Shown here piece by piece: positions 47,166 through 57,121 of a stretch of DNA of 64,000 nucleotides. Each line of letters begins with the position of its first letter. Position 1 is the stretch's first letter. The DNA comes from Fictibacillus nanhaiensis (GTDB lineage: Bacteria > Bacillota > Bacilli > Bacillales > Fictibacillaceae). The position numbers and the translations under genes are program-made. A model generated the notes under the pieces. The model saw nothing but the letters and a program-made list of their open reading frames with translations. It did not search any database and was not told where the DNA came from. The stretch spans positions 806,001-870,000 of the forward strand of contig JAFHKR010000039.1 of assembly GCA_017052515.1 (NCBI GenBank), written 5' to 3'.

Positions 47166-48620
47166 TTAGATACAAGTCGGTTTGTTTAGCGTTTGGTAGA
47201 GCTCTATAGAATCGAGATCAGAAGTTGAAGGGTGATTGTATGTTTCCTTATACTTTTCAGGTCCTTTACCCGTAATGATCACTACTGAGTTTGCGGGTGC
47301 TTCTTTTAAAGCAAAGAATATAGCATCGGTCCGGTCTTCAATGATCACAGGTTGGTGGGAAGACCTAGGAATGGCTTCTTTTGTTTCTTGGAGAAGTTGA
47401 TCACGATCTAAACCGTTTAAGTCATCGACAGTTAAGACGGTCTTCGTACTGTATTCTAAAGAAATCTTAATCATTTCTGAACGTTTCGTTAGATCTCTGT
47501 TTCCTCTGAATCCAAACACATGAAAAAGAGGACGTATTCCTGCTTTTTTGCTCGCTGCGTCAAGCACTTGAGAAACTCCATCAGGCGTATGTGCATAATC
47601 CACGATCACTTCTGTCCCATTATGGAGGGTGATCTCTTCAAAACGACCCGGAATTCCTGCAAAGCTTTTTAGATATTCTACAGAGTTCTTTATAGGTATC
47701 CCATAATCTAAGGCAGCAGCGATTGCAGCAGTCGTGTTTAGTGCATTATATTCGCCCGGTAATGGTAATGAAACGGTCACTTGAAGTGTTTCATGTACCA
47801 GATTGAAGGAATCTATTCCAACGTCTTCGATATAAAAATCATCAGACTTTCGTTTGCCATAAGTCCAAATCTGCAAGTCGCTTTTTGAACGCAGATCATC
47901 TCTAAGTCGTTTCCCATATTCACCTTCACTGCAAATTATGGCTGTTCCTTTGTTTTTTAAGTATGAAAATAATTTCGACTTGCAGAGAAAGTAGGATTCC
48001 ATCGTTCCATGATAATCAAGATGATCATGCGTTAAATTTAGAAAGATCGCTTGATCATACGTAATCCCATCGATCCTATTCTGTTCGATCCCATGTGAAC
48101 TCACTTCCATAACAACTACTTCATCATTGCTTTTTAAGAGCATCTTCTGAAGAGTGACAGGATCCGGTGTAGTATGTGAACTTTTCACAATTTCGGAATT
48201 GATATAGTGGTATACCGTACCGAACAGAGCAGAGGTCATACCGTGAACCTGGAGGATATGCTGCAACAAAAAGGAAGTTGTTGTTTTTCCGTTCGTTCCT
48301 GTAATGCCTGTCATCTTATGCTTTCTATAAGGCTCTTCATAAAAGAAAGAAGCGGCCAAACTTAATAAACGTTTTGTTTCTTCTGCGTATATATAAACGC
48401 CAGGGCCAATGTTCTCATCATATTCTCCGATTACAGCTGCAGCACCATTATCAAATGCTTCTTGTATGTATTGATGGCCATCAGCTTGAACACCAGAGAT
48501 CGCAAAGAACAAGTTTCCTGGTTTTACTTTTTTAGAGTGAGAGGTAATTCCTGTGATCAGAGGATCATCCTCGATCACAGTAGGTATCGATAAGTGACTT
48601 AATAAAGCTTTTAACTTCAC
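47166..48620 (-). CDS. MurE-like Mur ligase paralogue
   Basis: 484 residues. Mur ligase architecture is complete: N-terminal UDP-binding domain, central ATP domain with GITGTNGKTTT (~108) and SSHGIEQNRIDG, and a C-terminal domain with GKGPEKYKE. The diaminopimelate-selecting DNPR motif of MurE is replaced by DDLNGLDR, so another amino acid or acceptor is likely. It lies away from the dcw cluster and next to patA. It could act on a wall-related or specialised substrate; the housekeeping murE is expected elsewhere. Confidence 0.8.
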   Translation of the reverse strand: MKLKALLSHLSIPTVIEDDPLITGITSHSKKVKPGNLFFAISGVQADGHQYIQEAFDNGAAAVIGEYDENIGPGVYIYAEETKRLLSLAASFFYEEPYRKHKMTGITGTNGKTTTSFLLQHILQVHGMTSALFGTVYHYINSEIVKSSHTTPDPVTLQKMLLKSNDEVVVMEVSSHGIEQNRIDGITYDQAIFLNLTHDHLDYHGTMESYFLCKSKLFSYLKNKGTAIICSEGEYGKRLRDDLRSKSDLQIWTYGKRKSDDFYIEDVGIDSFNLVHETLQVTVSLPLPGEYNALNTTAAIAAALDYGIPIKNSVEYLKSFAGIPGRFEEITLHNGTEVIVDYAHTPDGVSQVLDAASKKAGIRPLFHVFGFRGNRDLTKRSEMIKISLEYSTKTVLTVDDLNGLDRDQLLQETKEAIPRSSHQPVIIEDRTDAIFFALKEAPANSVVIITGKGPEKYKETYNHPSTSDLDSIELYQTLNKPTCI

Positions 48621-48722
48621 AAAAACGCATCCTTTGAATAAATTAATTTTAGTTTTTTTCTAATTTAAGTTCTTATTCAGAAACTTTAAATTAACCGTAA
48701 TATGTTTATGTTAACTTATTCG

Positions 48723-48750
48723 AAAAAACTGCCCATTTTCAGGGCAGTTC
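48723..48750 (-). terminator. Terminator after patA
   Basis: AACTGCCC / GGGCAGTT, 7-nt loop; T-run on the minus-strand 3' side. Confidence 0.85.
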
Positions 48751-49906
48751 AGTAAAGGGAATTTATAAAGTTTTCTATACCATCCATACCTTTTTTTAAC
48801 TGTTCCATTGAAGCCGCATAAGAGATGCGTATATATCCTTCTCCAATATTTGAAAATGCATCACCTGGTACAACAGCAACTTCTTGATCCTGTAAAAGCT
48901 TTAATGCAAAATCATATGAAGAGAGACCATATTTTTTTATGGAAACAAAGAGATAAAAGGCTCCGTTCGGTTTTTCAAAGTTCAACCCCATATCGTGAAG
49001 ACGGTTGTAACAATAATCTAGCCGTTCCCTATAAGCGTTTCGCATGACGTAAGCATCGTCTTTACCGTTTGTTAATGCCTCGATAGCAGCTGCCTGCGAG
49101 ATGGTTGAAGCACACGTAACATTGTATTGATGGATCTTTAGAACATGTTGCATAAGGTTACTTGGTCCGAGAAGCAATCCTATCCTCCAACCGGTCATGC
49201 TGTGTGATTTTGAAAGCCCGTTAATCACAAACGTTTTTTCACGCATGCCTTCGTAGTTCGCGATCGACTGATGTTCACCCTCGTATTTTAGTTCGCTATA
49301 GATCTCATCAGATACGACAAAGATATCTTTGTTAGACAAGTATTGAGCGAGAGCCTTTAATTCATGATCCTCCAAAACAACACCTGTCGGATTAGAAGGG
49401 GAAGGGATAATGATGGCTTTTGTTTTTTTGGTTATATGTTTTTCGATTAATTCAGGTGTCACCTTAAACCCTGTTTGAGTTGTATCAATATAGATAGTAT
49501 TCGCACCGCAAAGAGTAATTACGGGTTCATAACCAGGATAGATAGGAGCAGGAAGAAGCACATCATCTCCTTCACTTAAGATAGTACGCAATGTAATATC
49601 GATCGCTTCACTAGCCCCTGCTGTAACGATGATCTCTTGGGCTGGATCATAAGTAAGAGCATACTTTTCATGAACGAAAGAAGACGCGGCTTCTCTAAGT
49701 TCAATATAACCTGCGTTATGAGAATAAACCGTTTGATTATTATGTATCGCTCTGATCGCAGCTTCTTTTACATGCACTGGGGTTGGGAAGTCAGGTTGTC
49801 CTAAAGTTAATGAGATCGCGTTTGGGAACTGAATAACCTCATTAAAGAATTTACGTATACCTGAGATCTGTATGTCTTTTGCTCTGTTGTTTAATAAATG
49901 TTCCAA
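48749..49906 (-). CDS. patA: Aminotransferase PatA (N-acetyl-LL-diaminopimelate)
   Basis: 385 residues. Class I/II PLP aminotransferase with SNPTGVV, SDEIYSEL and Schiff-base Lys in NGLSKSHSMTGWRIG. Close to B. subtilis PatA throughout (MEHLLN ... ISGIRKF ... QYNV.CAS), which catalyses the N-acetyl-diaminopimelate step of lysine biosynthesis. It is transcribed toward the MurE-like gene with a terminator between. Confidence 0.9.
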   Translation of the reverse strand: MEHLLNNRAKDIQISGIRKFFNEVIQFPNAISLTLGQPDFPTPVHVKEAAIRAIHNNQTVYSHNAGYIELREAASSFVHEKYALTYDPAQEIIVTAGASEAIDITLRTILSEGDDVLLPAPIYPGYEPVITLCGANTIYIDTTQTGFKVTPELIEKHITKKTKAIIIPSPSNPTGVVLEDHELKALAQYLSNKDIFVVSDEIYSELKYEGEHQSIANYEGMREKTFVINGLSKSHSMTGWRIGLLLGPSNLMQHVLKIHQYNVTCASTISQAAAIEALTNGKDDAYVMRNAYRERLDYCYNRLHDMGLNFEKPNGAFYLFVSIKKYGLSSYDFALKLLQDQEVAVVPGDAFSNIGEGYIRISYAASMEQLKKGMDGIENFINSLY

Positions 49907-50066
49907 AAAAATTACTTCCTTTCTTCATATCGCTCCAATAGACAAATTAAAGGTTGCCATTAGTGTAGCTTTATTTGGTTTCTTGAGTCAATGGGTGGAT
50001 TTTCTTGTATGGTTTTATGACTTTTTACAATACTAAAGATGTAATAGTACGGTTTTGGAGGAAATT

Positions 50067-51326
50067 ATGGAAGCAAAGAAAAAGTGGGACTTACTTGCAC
50101 TGGCATCCATTCCCCTTGTGATGACTTTGGGGAATTCTATGCTCATACCCGTTTTGCCTGAGATCGGAAAAGAACTAAACATCAGTTCTTTCCAAGTCTC
50201 CTTGATCATCACGGTGTATTCGATCGTTGCCATCTTGTTGATTCCGATCGCGGGATATCTGTCAGACCGCTTTGGCCGTAAGAAAGTAATCATCCCTAGC
50301 CTTTTTATCGCCGGGATCGGTGGTTTGATCTGTGGTTGGGCAGCCTGGCAATCGGATAATGCGTTTACTTTTATACTTATCGGAAGGTTCTTTCAAGGTG
50401 TAGGATCTTCTGGAGCAGCACCCGTTGTCCTACCTTTAGTAGGGGATATGTTTAAAGAGGAAGAAGAAGTGAGTTCAGGTTTAGGATTGATCGAAACATC
50501 CAACACGGTCGGAAAAGTATTAAGTCCTATTCTAGGAGCGTTTCTTGCAACAATCGTTTGGTTTTTGCCATTCTGGCTTATCCCCGTTTTTTGTATTGTT
50601 TCTATCCTGTTAGTTATGTTCTTAGTTAAAGTTCCAAAAAAGGAGCAAGAAAAACAACCTTTTAAAGAATATCTCAAAAACGTAAAACAGATTTTTCATA
50701 ACGAAGGAAGATGGCTGATCGCCATTTTTTTAATCGGTGGCATTATTATGTTTGTCCTGTTTGGTATTTTATTTTACCTATCGACCATTTTAGAAGAGAA
50801 GTATGGTGTGAAGGGTGTTATGAAAGGATTAGTAATCGCTGTACCGTTATTAGCACTCTCTATAGCCTCCTTTATTGCAGGAAAGAAGATCAAACAAAAT
50901 AAAATCATCATGAAGTGGTGTACGTTTATTTCTATGGCGCTGTTAGGTGGTTCCGTCTTTTTAATTACGTTTACAGAAAACGTTTATTTTCTTTTAAGTG
51001 CACTTTTCGTGGCGGGTATAGGTATCGGTGCGGCACTTCCAAGTCTAGATGCGCTAATTACTGAAGGAATTGAAAAAGAGGCAAGAGGAACGATCACGTC
51101 GATCTATAGTTCGATGCGATTTGTTGGTGTAGCGCTCGGGCCCCCCATCTATGCGATTCTAATGAAACAGTCACATGAGATTGTTTTTTATACTTCTGCA
51201 GGAGTGAGTATTATTGGAGCTATCGCTGCATTTTTTGCTATTAAACCCGAAAAGAGAAAAGGCGGGGGAGACGAAGAAAAGAAAGATCCTAATCATACTC
51301 AAAAATTAAAACCTGCTTTAGAATAA
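50067..51326 (+). CDS. MFS multidrug-efflux-type transporter
   Basis: 419 residues from the ATG at 50067 directly behind TTTGGAGGAAATT. Twelve predicted membrane segments; the DHA1-type signatures are YLSDRFGRKKV (loop 2-3), GRFFQGVGSSGAAPV (motif B) and GIGAALPSLDALI (segment 10). It likely exports small organic compounds in exchange for protons. Substrate unknown. Ends in a charged tail. Confidence 0.88.
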   Translation: MEAKKKWDLLALASIPLVMTLGNSMLIPVLPEIGKELNISSFQVSLIITVYSIVAILLIPIAGYLSDRFGRKKVIIPSLFIAGIGGLICGWAAWQSDNAFTFILIGRFFQGVGSSGAAPVVLPLVGDMFKEEEEVSSGLGLIETSNTVGKVLSPILGAFLATIVWFLPFWLIPVFCIVSILLVMFLVKVPKKEQEKQPFKEYLKNVKQIFHNEGRWLIAIFLIGGIIMFVLFGILFYLSTILEEKYGVKGVMKGLVIAVPLLALSIASFIAGKKIKQNKIIMKWCTFISMALLGGSVFLITFTENVYFLLSALFVAGIGIGAALPSLDALITEGIEKEARGTITSIYSSMRFVGVALGPPIYAILMKQSHEIVFYTSAGVSIIGAIAAFFAIKPEKRKGGGDEEKKDPNHTQKLKPALE

Positions 51327-51340
51327 CATAATCACTACAC

Positions 51341-51388
51341 AAAAAAACAAGGGCATTGCATGTTGGATGATGCAAGCCCTTGTTTTTA
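51341..51388. terminator. Bidirectional terminator
   Basis: AAAACAAGGGC / GCCCTTGTTTT, with an inner GCAT/ATGC pair; between the MFS gene and the convergent cyclase gene. Confidence 0.88.
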
Positions 51389-52000
51389 TTATTGTTCGAT
51401 AAGTACGATTCTTGCAGGAGAAGCATCAAGACCTCTAATCTTAAGAGGAGCAGCGACCATTAAATATTCGCCTTCAGGAACTTCTTTTAACTGTAGTCCT
51501 TCGATGATAATGATGTTGTTTTCAAAAAGCTGTTTGTGAGTAGGGTGATTTTCTTGTGCTCTCTCTACCCCTAATGCATCGATTCCAACACCTGCTATAC
51601 CGATTTCAGCCAACACTTTAGCGGCATCACTGTTTACGTAGATAAATTCAAAGTTGAATTCTGTGTCCCAGGAATTCTTCGTTTTAAAAAGGACGAAGTC
51701 ATCTTTTTGAATATCTTTATCAGCCAAATCTTCAGCAGAAATAAAACCTGTAGAACCTGTAAGATCAATGACTTTCGCTTTTCGAACCAGTTTCTCGATC
51801 GGAAGGGTTTCGATCGTATCTCCACCAGGAACCATGTGCAGAGGAGCGTCGACATGTGTTCCTGTATGAACATCCATTGAGATACGTGTTTCTGTTACAT
51901 GACCATTTTGTGTAGTGTTAAACGCTGGTTGTTTTTCAGGTTTATTTTTATAAACAGGCATTCCCTCGAAAATTGGTAATGAGACATCATATATTTTCAT
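51389..52000 (-). CDS. Cyclase-family (KynB-like) metal hydrolase
   Basis: 203 residues. The metal-binding signature HTGTHVDAPLH and GVGIDALGVE are those of the cyclase/arylformamidase family. The family includes kynurenine formamidase and isatin hydrolase; no other tryptophan-degradation gene is nearby, so the substrate is open. It starts 3 bp downstream of the stop of the zwf remnant on the same strand. Confidence 0.85.
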   Translation of the reverse strand: MKIYDVSLPIFEGMPVYKNKPEKQPAFNTTQNGHVTETRISMDVHTGTHVDAPLHMVPGGDTIETLPIEKLVRKAKVIDLTGSTGFISAEDLADKDIQKDDFVLFKTKNSWDTEFNFEFIYVNSDAAKVLAEIGIAGVGIDALGVERAQENHPTHKQLFENNIIIIEGLQLKEVPEGEYLMVAAPLKIRGLDASPARIVLIEQ

Positions 52001-52003
52001 GAA

Positions 52004-53504
52004 CTAACATTCCTCTCTAACTTTTGTAGGTTCCCACCAAGAATGTCCGTCAGCTTTCAATAGTTCGTCTGCTTCTTTAGGTCCCATGCTTCCTGACGGA
52101 TAGTGAGTGAGATTAGCTCCCGTTCCGTCTTGCCATGATTTCGTGATTCGGTCAATAAAGTCCCAGCTCAGTGCCACTTCATCCCAACGTGTGAAATAAG
52201 TAGAATTACCAAGAAGGCAATCGTGCAGAAGTTTCTCATATGCTTCTGGTGAGTTCATCTCAGCTGTATTCTTATTGTTGTATGTCATATCGATCGGCAA
52301 CAGATCAGGTGTGTCACCTTTTGGTTTAGCATTCAGAGTTAGACTAACACCTTCGTCTGGTTGAACATGAATTCTTAATAAATTTGGCAGATAGTTTTCT
52401 GTGTTCGCATGATAAAGTGCCATCGGACCTTGTTTAAATTGAATGACGATCTCTGTAGATTTAACGGCCATACGTTTACCTGTTCGGATATAGAACGGTA
52501 CGCCTGTCCAACGGAAATTATCAATAAATAGCTTAGCTGCTACAAATGTTTCTGTTTGAGACTTTGGATCAACATTCTCTTCATTTAAATAACCAGGAAC
52601 TTGTTCTCCGTTCATTGATCCTTCTGAATATTGTCCACGGATCACATTCTTTTTCACTTCTTCTTCTGAAAAGAAGCGTAGGGAACGTAGGACCTTCACT
52701 TTTTCGTCTCGGATGTGTTCTGGTTTTAATTCACCCGGCGGTTCCATGGCCACCATCATGACCATTTGAAGCATATGATTTTGTACCATATCAAGAAGGG
52801 CACCAGATTTTTCATAATAACCTGCTCGATCTTCTACACCTAATGTTTCACTCGATGTGATCTGAACGGAGTCAATATATTTATTGTTCCAGATCGATTC
52901 AAAGATGGCATTTCCAAAACGGATCATGTATGTTTTGAACCATCTCTTTTCCAAGATAGTGATCGATGCGGTAAATATCATTTTCATTGAAACTTTGCTG
53001 AATCTCTTCATTTAACTTTGTTGCAGAAGGCAAGTCATTACCGAATGGTTTTTCAATTACAATCCGTTGCCAACCTTCCGTGTTCGTGATTCCTTCTGAT
53101 TTTAAGAAAGTAGGAATCGTTCCGAAGAACTTAGGAGCCATCGCAAGATAATAAAGGCGATTTCCATTCGTTTGATAATCTCTGTCGAGTACGTTCAACA
53201 GCTCTTCAAGCTCATGATAGCTTGCTTCACTCGTGACATCCATCTTTAGGTAATAAAAATGAGAAGCAAACTTTTCTACGATTTGGCGATCTGCACCTTG
53301 TGCATGTTCATGAATAGCTGACGCAACCTCAGCCTGAAATTCTTCATGAGAGAATTCTTTTCTTGAAACACCTACAACAGAAAAGTTCTCTTTCATATGT
53401 CCCTTTTGATACAATTGATAAAGAGCAGGGAAAAGTTTTCTGTGAGCAAGGTCACCAGTCGCTCCAAACAATACGATGGATGCGTTAGGAATACTATGTA
53501 TCAT
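52004..53504 (-). pseudogene. zwf: Glucose-6-phosphate dehydrogenase, single-base frameshift
   Basis: The gene spans 1501 nt, i.e. 500 codons plus one extra base, close to the usual ~495 residues. The first 201-codon frame (53504 to 52899) carries GATGDLAHRKL (NADP site) and RIDHYLGKEMVQNI (substrate and catalytic region), then drifts into unrelated residues; the second frame resumes with MIRFGNAIFESIWNN and runs to 52004. The extra base is G at about 52928. The site is not a homopolymer, so an assembly error is less likely but not excluded. If real, the oxidative pentose phosphate pathway would be affected unless there is another copy. Confidence 0.85.
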
Positions 53505-53600
53505 CTGTACGTCACTTCTTTCTATCTTTTCTAATATAGTTACAGCTTTCCCTAGATGAAGTTAAAATAACGAATTACTTCATAAAACAGGAGGTCAAAT

Positions 53601-54440
53601 ATGTCGAATTTCGTAAGTCCTGAATGGGTGAACCAAAAAGTGAACAGTGCTAATATCGTGATCTTTGATTGCAGGTTCTCATTAGCTGAACCCTCAAAGG
53701 GATATGAACTGTATAAGAACGATCACATCGAAGGTGCCATTTATGCAGATCTTGATCAACATCTCTCAAGCACCGTTTCAACCCATGGTGGTCGTCATCC
53801 ATTACCTTCCGTAAACATACTATCACAATTTTTTAGCCGTTGTGGTGTTGACCAAGAAAAAATTGTAGTCGCCTATGATGATCAATCAGGCAGCATGGCT
53901 GCAAGACTTTGGTGGATCTTGAAATACTTAGGACATGATAACGTTTATGTCATGCAAGGCGGCTATACACACTATAAAGAAAAAGGATATGTCATCTCAA
54001 GTAAAATGCCTGTCGAAAAACCTGCACATTTTACTCCAAAAGTAAGAGATGACATGTTAAAGAACAAAGATGATGTATTACGCGAAATGAAAAATGACGG
54101 TACGCTGATCGTAGATGCACGAGAATTTAAACGGTATATAGGAAAGATCGAGCCGATCGATCATAAGGCGGGTCATATACCAAATGCGATAAACATTCCT
54201 TGGGAAAGTCATATGCAAGAACCTGGCTGGTGGAAGAGCAGACAAGACCTACAAAGTATGTATGATGGGATGAATGGAAAGAAACCCGTTATTGTGTATT
54301 GTGGTTCTGGTGTAACGGCATGTGTGAACATACTTGCAATGGATGAAGCGGGAATCACGAACAAAGCTCTTTATGCTGGCAGCTGGAGTGACTGGATCAG
54401 TTACGATGAAAACCCAATTATAAACGAAGCTGCAGAATAA
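53601..54440 (+). CDS. Two-domain sulfurtransferase (thiosulfate/3-mercaptopyruvate)
   Basis: 279 residues, two rhodanese domains (~5-130 and ~155-275), the second with catalytic Cys234 in YCGSGVTAC. The CGSGVTA loop is nearest to mercaptopyruvate sulfurtransferases. It moves sulfane sulfur to acceptors such as cyanide or thiols. AGGAGGTC precedes the ATG. Confidence 0.9.
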   Translation: MSNFVSPEWVNQKVNSANIVIFDCRFSLAEPSKGYELYKNDHIEGAIYADLDQHLSSTVSTHGGRHPLPSVNILSQFFSRCGVDQEKIVVAYDDQSGSMAARLWWILKYLGHDNVYVMQGGYTHYKEKGYVISSKMPVEKPAHFTPKVRDDMLKNKDDVLREMKNDGTLIVDAREFKRYIGKIEPIDHKAGHIPNAINIPWESHMQEPGWWKSRQDLQSMYDGMNGKKPVIVYCGSGVTACVNILAMDEAGITNKALYAGSWSDWISYDENPIINEAAE

Positions 54441-54481
54441 AATTTCATGTACCGTAATTTAGAGTATTAGGAGACAAAAAA

Positions 54482-55312
54482 ATGAAACAAAGCGATTTAC
54501 ATACCCATACTACAGCATCTGACGGAACTTATACTCCAGCTGAAAACATTAGAAGAGCCGTTGAAAAAGGCCTAGGAGCGATCGCGATCACAGACCATGA
54601 TACAGTAACTGGCATTGAAGAAGCGATGTTAGAAGCAAAAAATCATAAAGGCTTTACAGTCGTTCCAGGTATCGAAATCAGTACTTTATACCAAGGCCAA
54701 GATATTCATGTATTAGGTTATTTTATTGACTATAAAGACGAACACTTTTTACAAGCATTAAGCAGTCTTACTTCTGTGAGAGACAAAAGAAATAAAATGA
54801 TTCTTCAAAAATTAAATAACCTTGGAATCTCAGTGATGGAATCAGAATTAGAAGGTAAGAGACATGGCAACGGAAACGTGGGAAGAGGGCATATTGCAGA
54901 ACTTTTGATGGAAAAAGGAATCGTACATTCACTTCCAGAAGCATTTGAAAAGTATTTAGGAAAAGGGAAAGCTGCTTATGCTTCAACCGAACGTATCTCT
55001 CCAATTGAAGCGATAGAATTGATCAGGAATGCAAAAGGAGTACCTGTTCTTGCTCATCCAGGTATTTACGGGGCAGACGAACTTATTCCGATTTTAAGTG
55101 AGAACGGTTTGATCGGATTAGAGTATAAACATCCAGATCATACGGAGGAACAAGTTGCTTTTTATGAGAAACTTGCAGAAAAACACTCTCTCCTTAAAAC
55201 AGCAGGAAGTGACTTTCACGGTTTTCGTAACGGTGAAGTTTTCCATGGAGACATTGGCAGCTGTTCAGTTCCCATCAGCATCGTGAACAATTTGAAAAGT
55301 TTTAGTAAATAA
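54482..55312 (+). CDS. PHP-domain phosphoesterase
   Basis: 276 residues. PHP metal motifs are SDLHTHTTASDGT, ITDHDTVTG, PGIEIST, HVLGYF and AGSDFHG. It resembles YciV-type enzymes (3',5'-nucleotide bisphosphate phosphatase/5'-3' exoribonuclease AM). A helical insertion (~90-165) sits in the usual place. Function in Bacillus not established. Confidence 0.88.
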   Translation: MKQSDLHTHTTASDGTYTPAENIRRAVEKGLGAIAITDHDTVTGIEEAMLEAKNHKGFTVVPGIEISTLYQGQDIHVLGYFIDYKDEHFLQALSSLTSVRDKRNKMILQKLNNLGISVMESELEGKRHGNGNVGRGHIAELLMEKGIVHSLPEAFEKYLGKGKAAYASTERISPIEAIELIRNAKGVPVLAHPGIYGADELIPILSENGLIGLEYKHPDHTEEQVAFYEKLAEKHSLLKTAGSDFHGFRNGEVFHGDIGSCSVPISIVNNLKSFSK

Positions 55313-55378
55313 AGCTTGCTAGTCGGCCTAGAACCTTATAAGATTCAATACGGAGTATATTGATTTTTGAGAGGAAGA

Positions 55379-55981
55379 ATGGGTTTGACTTGGGATTTAT
55401 TGAACATCATTGGAACGATTGCATTCGCCATTTCGGGTGCTTTAGTTGCAATGGAAGAAGATTATGATATTTTAGGCGTCTTTATATTAGGACTGGTCAC
55501 AGCATTTGGCGGAGGAATAATTCGAAATGTGTTGATCGGTCTTCCGGTTGACACGATTTGGGAGCAAGGACTTTTATTGAAAGCAGCTTTAGCTTCCATG
55601 GGAATCGTATTTTTCATGCCAGAGAGCATGATTCAATTTTCTAAGAGGAGCCTTCATTTTTTTGATGCTATCGGCCTTTCCGCGTTCGCGATTCAAGGGG
55701 CGATCGCTGCATCAAGTATGAATCATCCCATCAGTGCCGTTATCGTTGCTGCGATCTTAACAGGGATTGGCGGAGGAATGATACGTGACGTGTTAGCTGG
55801 TCGAAAACCAGTCGTATTGCGTGAAGAGATCTATGCAGTATGGGCTTTGTTAGGCGGTTTAATGGTTGGCTTTAATATCGTGGACAGTACAGTAGAGTAT
55901 ATGATTCTTTTTGTTTCATTAGTTGTGTTTAGAATGTTGTCACTGAAACTAAATTGGAGACTTCCACATAGAGCTTTGTAA
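55379..55981 (+). CDS. TRIC-type cation channel family (UPF0126, YvgT-like)
   Basis: 200 residues from the ATG at 55379 behind GAGAGG. Two repeats of three to four membrane segments, each with glycine-rich TAFGGGIIRNVL and TGIGGGMIRDVLAG motifs, characterise this family of trimeric potassium-selective channels. Confidence 0.9.
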   Translation: MGLTWDLLNIIGTIAFAISGALVAMEEDYDILGVFILGLVTAFGGGIIRNVLIGLPVDTIWEQGLLLKAALASMGIVFFMPESMIQFSKRSLHFFDAIGLSAFAIQGAIAASSMNHPISAVIVAAILTGIGGGMIRDVLAGRKPVVLREEIYAVWALLGGLMVGFNIVDSTVEYMILFVSLVVFRMLSLKLNWRLPHRAL

Positions 55982-56009
55982 TATCCGTTTTTACTAAAAG
56001 ACTGTTGCA

Positions 56010-56105
56010 CCCTATGGGACTTGATGATAGGGGAACGCCTATGAAAGCGAGCATTCTTGGGTGAAAGTATTGTAAAACAATAAAGTCTACGAAAACAGCC
56101 TGAAT
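56010..56105 (+). repeat. Decayed TIR-family remnant
   Basis: GAAAGCGAGCATTCTTGG followed by ACAATAAAGTCTACGAAAACAGCC matches the right part of copy B (GGAAAGCGAGCAGCCTGG ... AACAAAGTTTACGAAAACAGC). The left part is lost. Confidence 0.6.
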
Positions 56106-56121
56106 TTAATAGGTATAGATG

Positions 56122-56149
56122 AAACCACCCTAAACAAGGGTGGTTTTTT
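56122..56149 (+). terminator. Terminator after the TRIC-family gene
   Basis: AAACCACCC / GGGTGGTTT stem followed by T-run. Confidence 0.85.
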
Positions 56150-56211
56150 GTGCAGGAATTTCAGCATATATTAGGGAAGTTATGAAACAGGAAGTATTAG
56201 GAGGGAAAACC

Positions 56212-57066
56212 ATGCAGACAACATACTACGAGAACAAAAAAATCTCTAAAACTCACTTTATCGCAGATACATGTTTTGATTATTACAGCGAACGGTTAAG
56301 AACAGACGATTATCGAGGAAACGTATCCTTTTTTTCAAAATGGCTTCTAGAAGAAGCCGATAAAAACGGATTTCATAAGATCATTGTTAAATCTAAAAGA
56401 GATGATGTTTATGCTTGGCAAGAGCTAGGCTATATAAACGAAGGAGAGTTCAAAGGATATTTTAATGGTGCCACAGCATACGCCATGTGCAAATATCTTA
56501 AGAATGAGAGAAGAAACAGCGAATATTGGATCGATGAGGATCGTATTTTGAAAGATGTTCTAAAGCTAGAAAAAGGAACCAAGAATCAACCGCTACAGAT
56601 CGAATATTCGTTAAGAATGGCTGACGTTCAGGATGCTAAGTCGCTTGCAGAGCTGTATGGAAAAGTATTTCAAGTGTATCCGACACCGATGAACGATATA
56701 GAGTATGTGAGGAAGATGATTGAATCTGGCACTTTGTTTTGTATTATTGAGCATGCTGGAAGAATCGTTAGTGCTGCTTCTGCAGACGTCAATGAAACGT
56801 ATAATAACGCTGAGATCACAGATTGTGCGACGACCCCAGAGCACCGAAAATTTGGTCTTATGAAGCATCTGGTCGATCAACTTGAAAAAGAGTTATTTCA
56901 GAGAAAGATTTATTGTTCCTATTCCATCGCTAGAGCACTCTCATTTGGAATGAATGCCGTTTTTCATCAAAAAGACTATCTATATACGGGAAGACTAGCC
57001 AACAACTGTAAAATTTTTGACAAATACGAAGATATGAACATTTGGGTAAAGGATTTATCAAAATGA
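56212..57066 (+). CDS. ablB: Beta-lysine N-acetyltransferase AblB
   Basis: 284 residues from the ATG at 56212 behind TTAGGAGGG. The N-terminal half (CFDYYSERLRTDDYRG) and C-terminal GNAT domain (~150-275, EITDCATTPEHRKFGLMKHL) match AblB/YodP, which acetylates beta-lysine made by AblA. In salt-stressed archaea this yields an osmolyte; in Bacillus it may instead belong to lysine catabolism. It is upstream of the activator and ablA genes. Confidence 0.9.
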   Translation: MQTTYYENKKISKTHFIADTCFDYYSERLRTDDYRGNVSFFSKWLLEEADKNGFHKIIVKSKRDDVYAWQELGYINEGEFKGYFNGATAYAMCKYLKNERRNSEYWIDEDRILKDVLKLEKGTKNQPLQIEYSLRMADVQDAKSLAELYGKVFQVYPTPMNDIEYVRKMIESGTLFCIIEHAGRIVSAASADVNETYNNAEITDCATTPEHRKFGLMKHLVDQLEKELFQRKIYCSYSIARALSFGMNAVFHQKDYLYTGRLANNCKIFDKYEDMNIWVKDLSK

Positions 57067-57121
57067 ATGCCGAATTTTAGGCATTAGTGACAAAAATTAA
57101 GCACTCTTGGTGGTGATCTTG

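Noticed and set aside
46984-47175. 63-codon minus-strand frame near murE-like gene
   Set aside because: Spans the murE stop, its terminator and repeat copy B; no ribosome site.
52004-53011. 335-residue ORF starting MKRFSKVSMKM as an independent gene
   Set aside because: Its first ~30 residues are out-of-frame zwf sequence; only the part after the frameshift matches glucose-6-phosphate dehydrogenase.
57066-57085. Hairpin AATGCC/GGCATT after ablB as a terminator
   Set aside because: The stem is 6 bp with no T-run after it; too weak to call.
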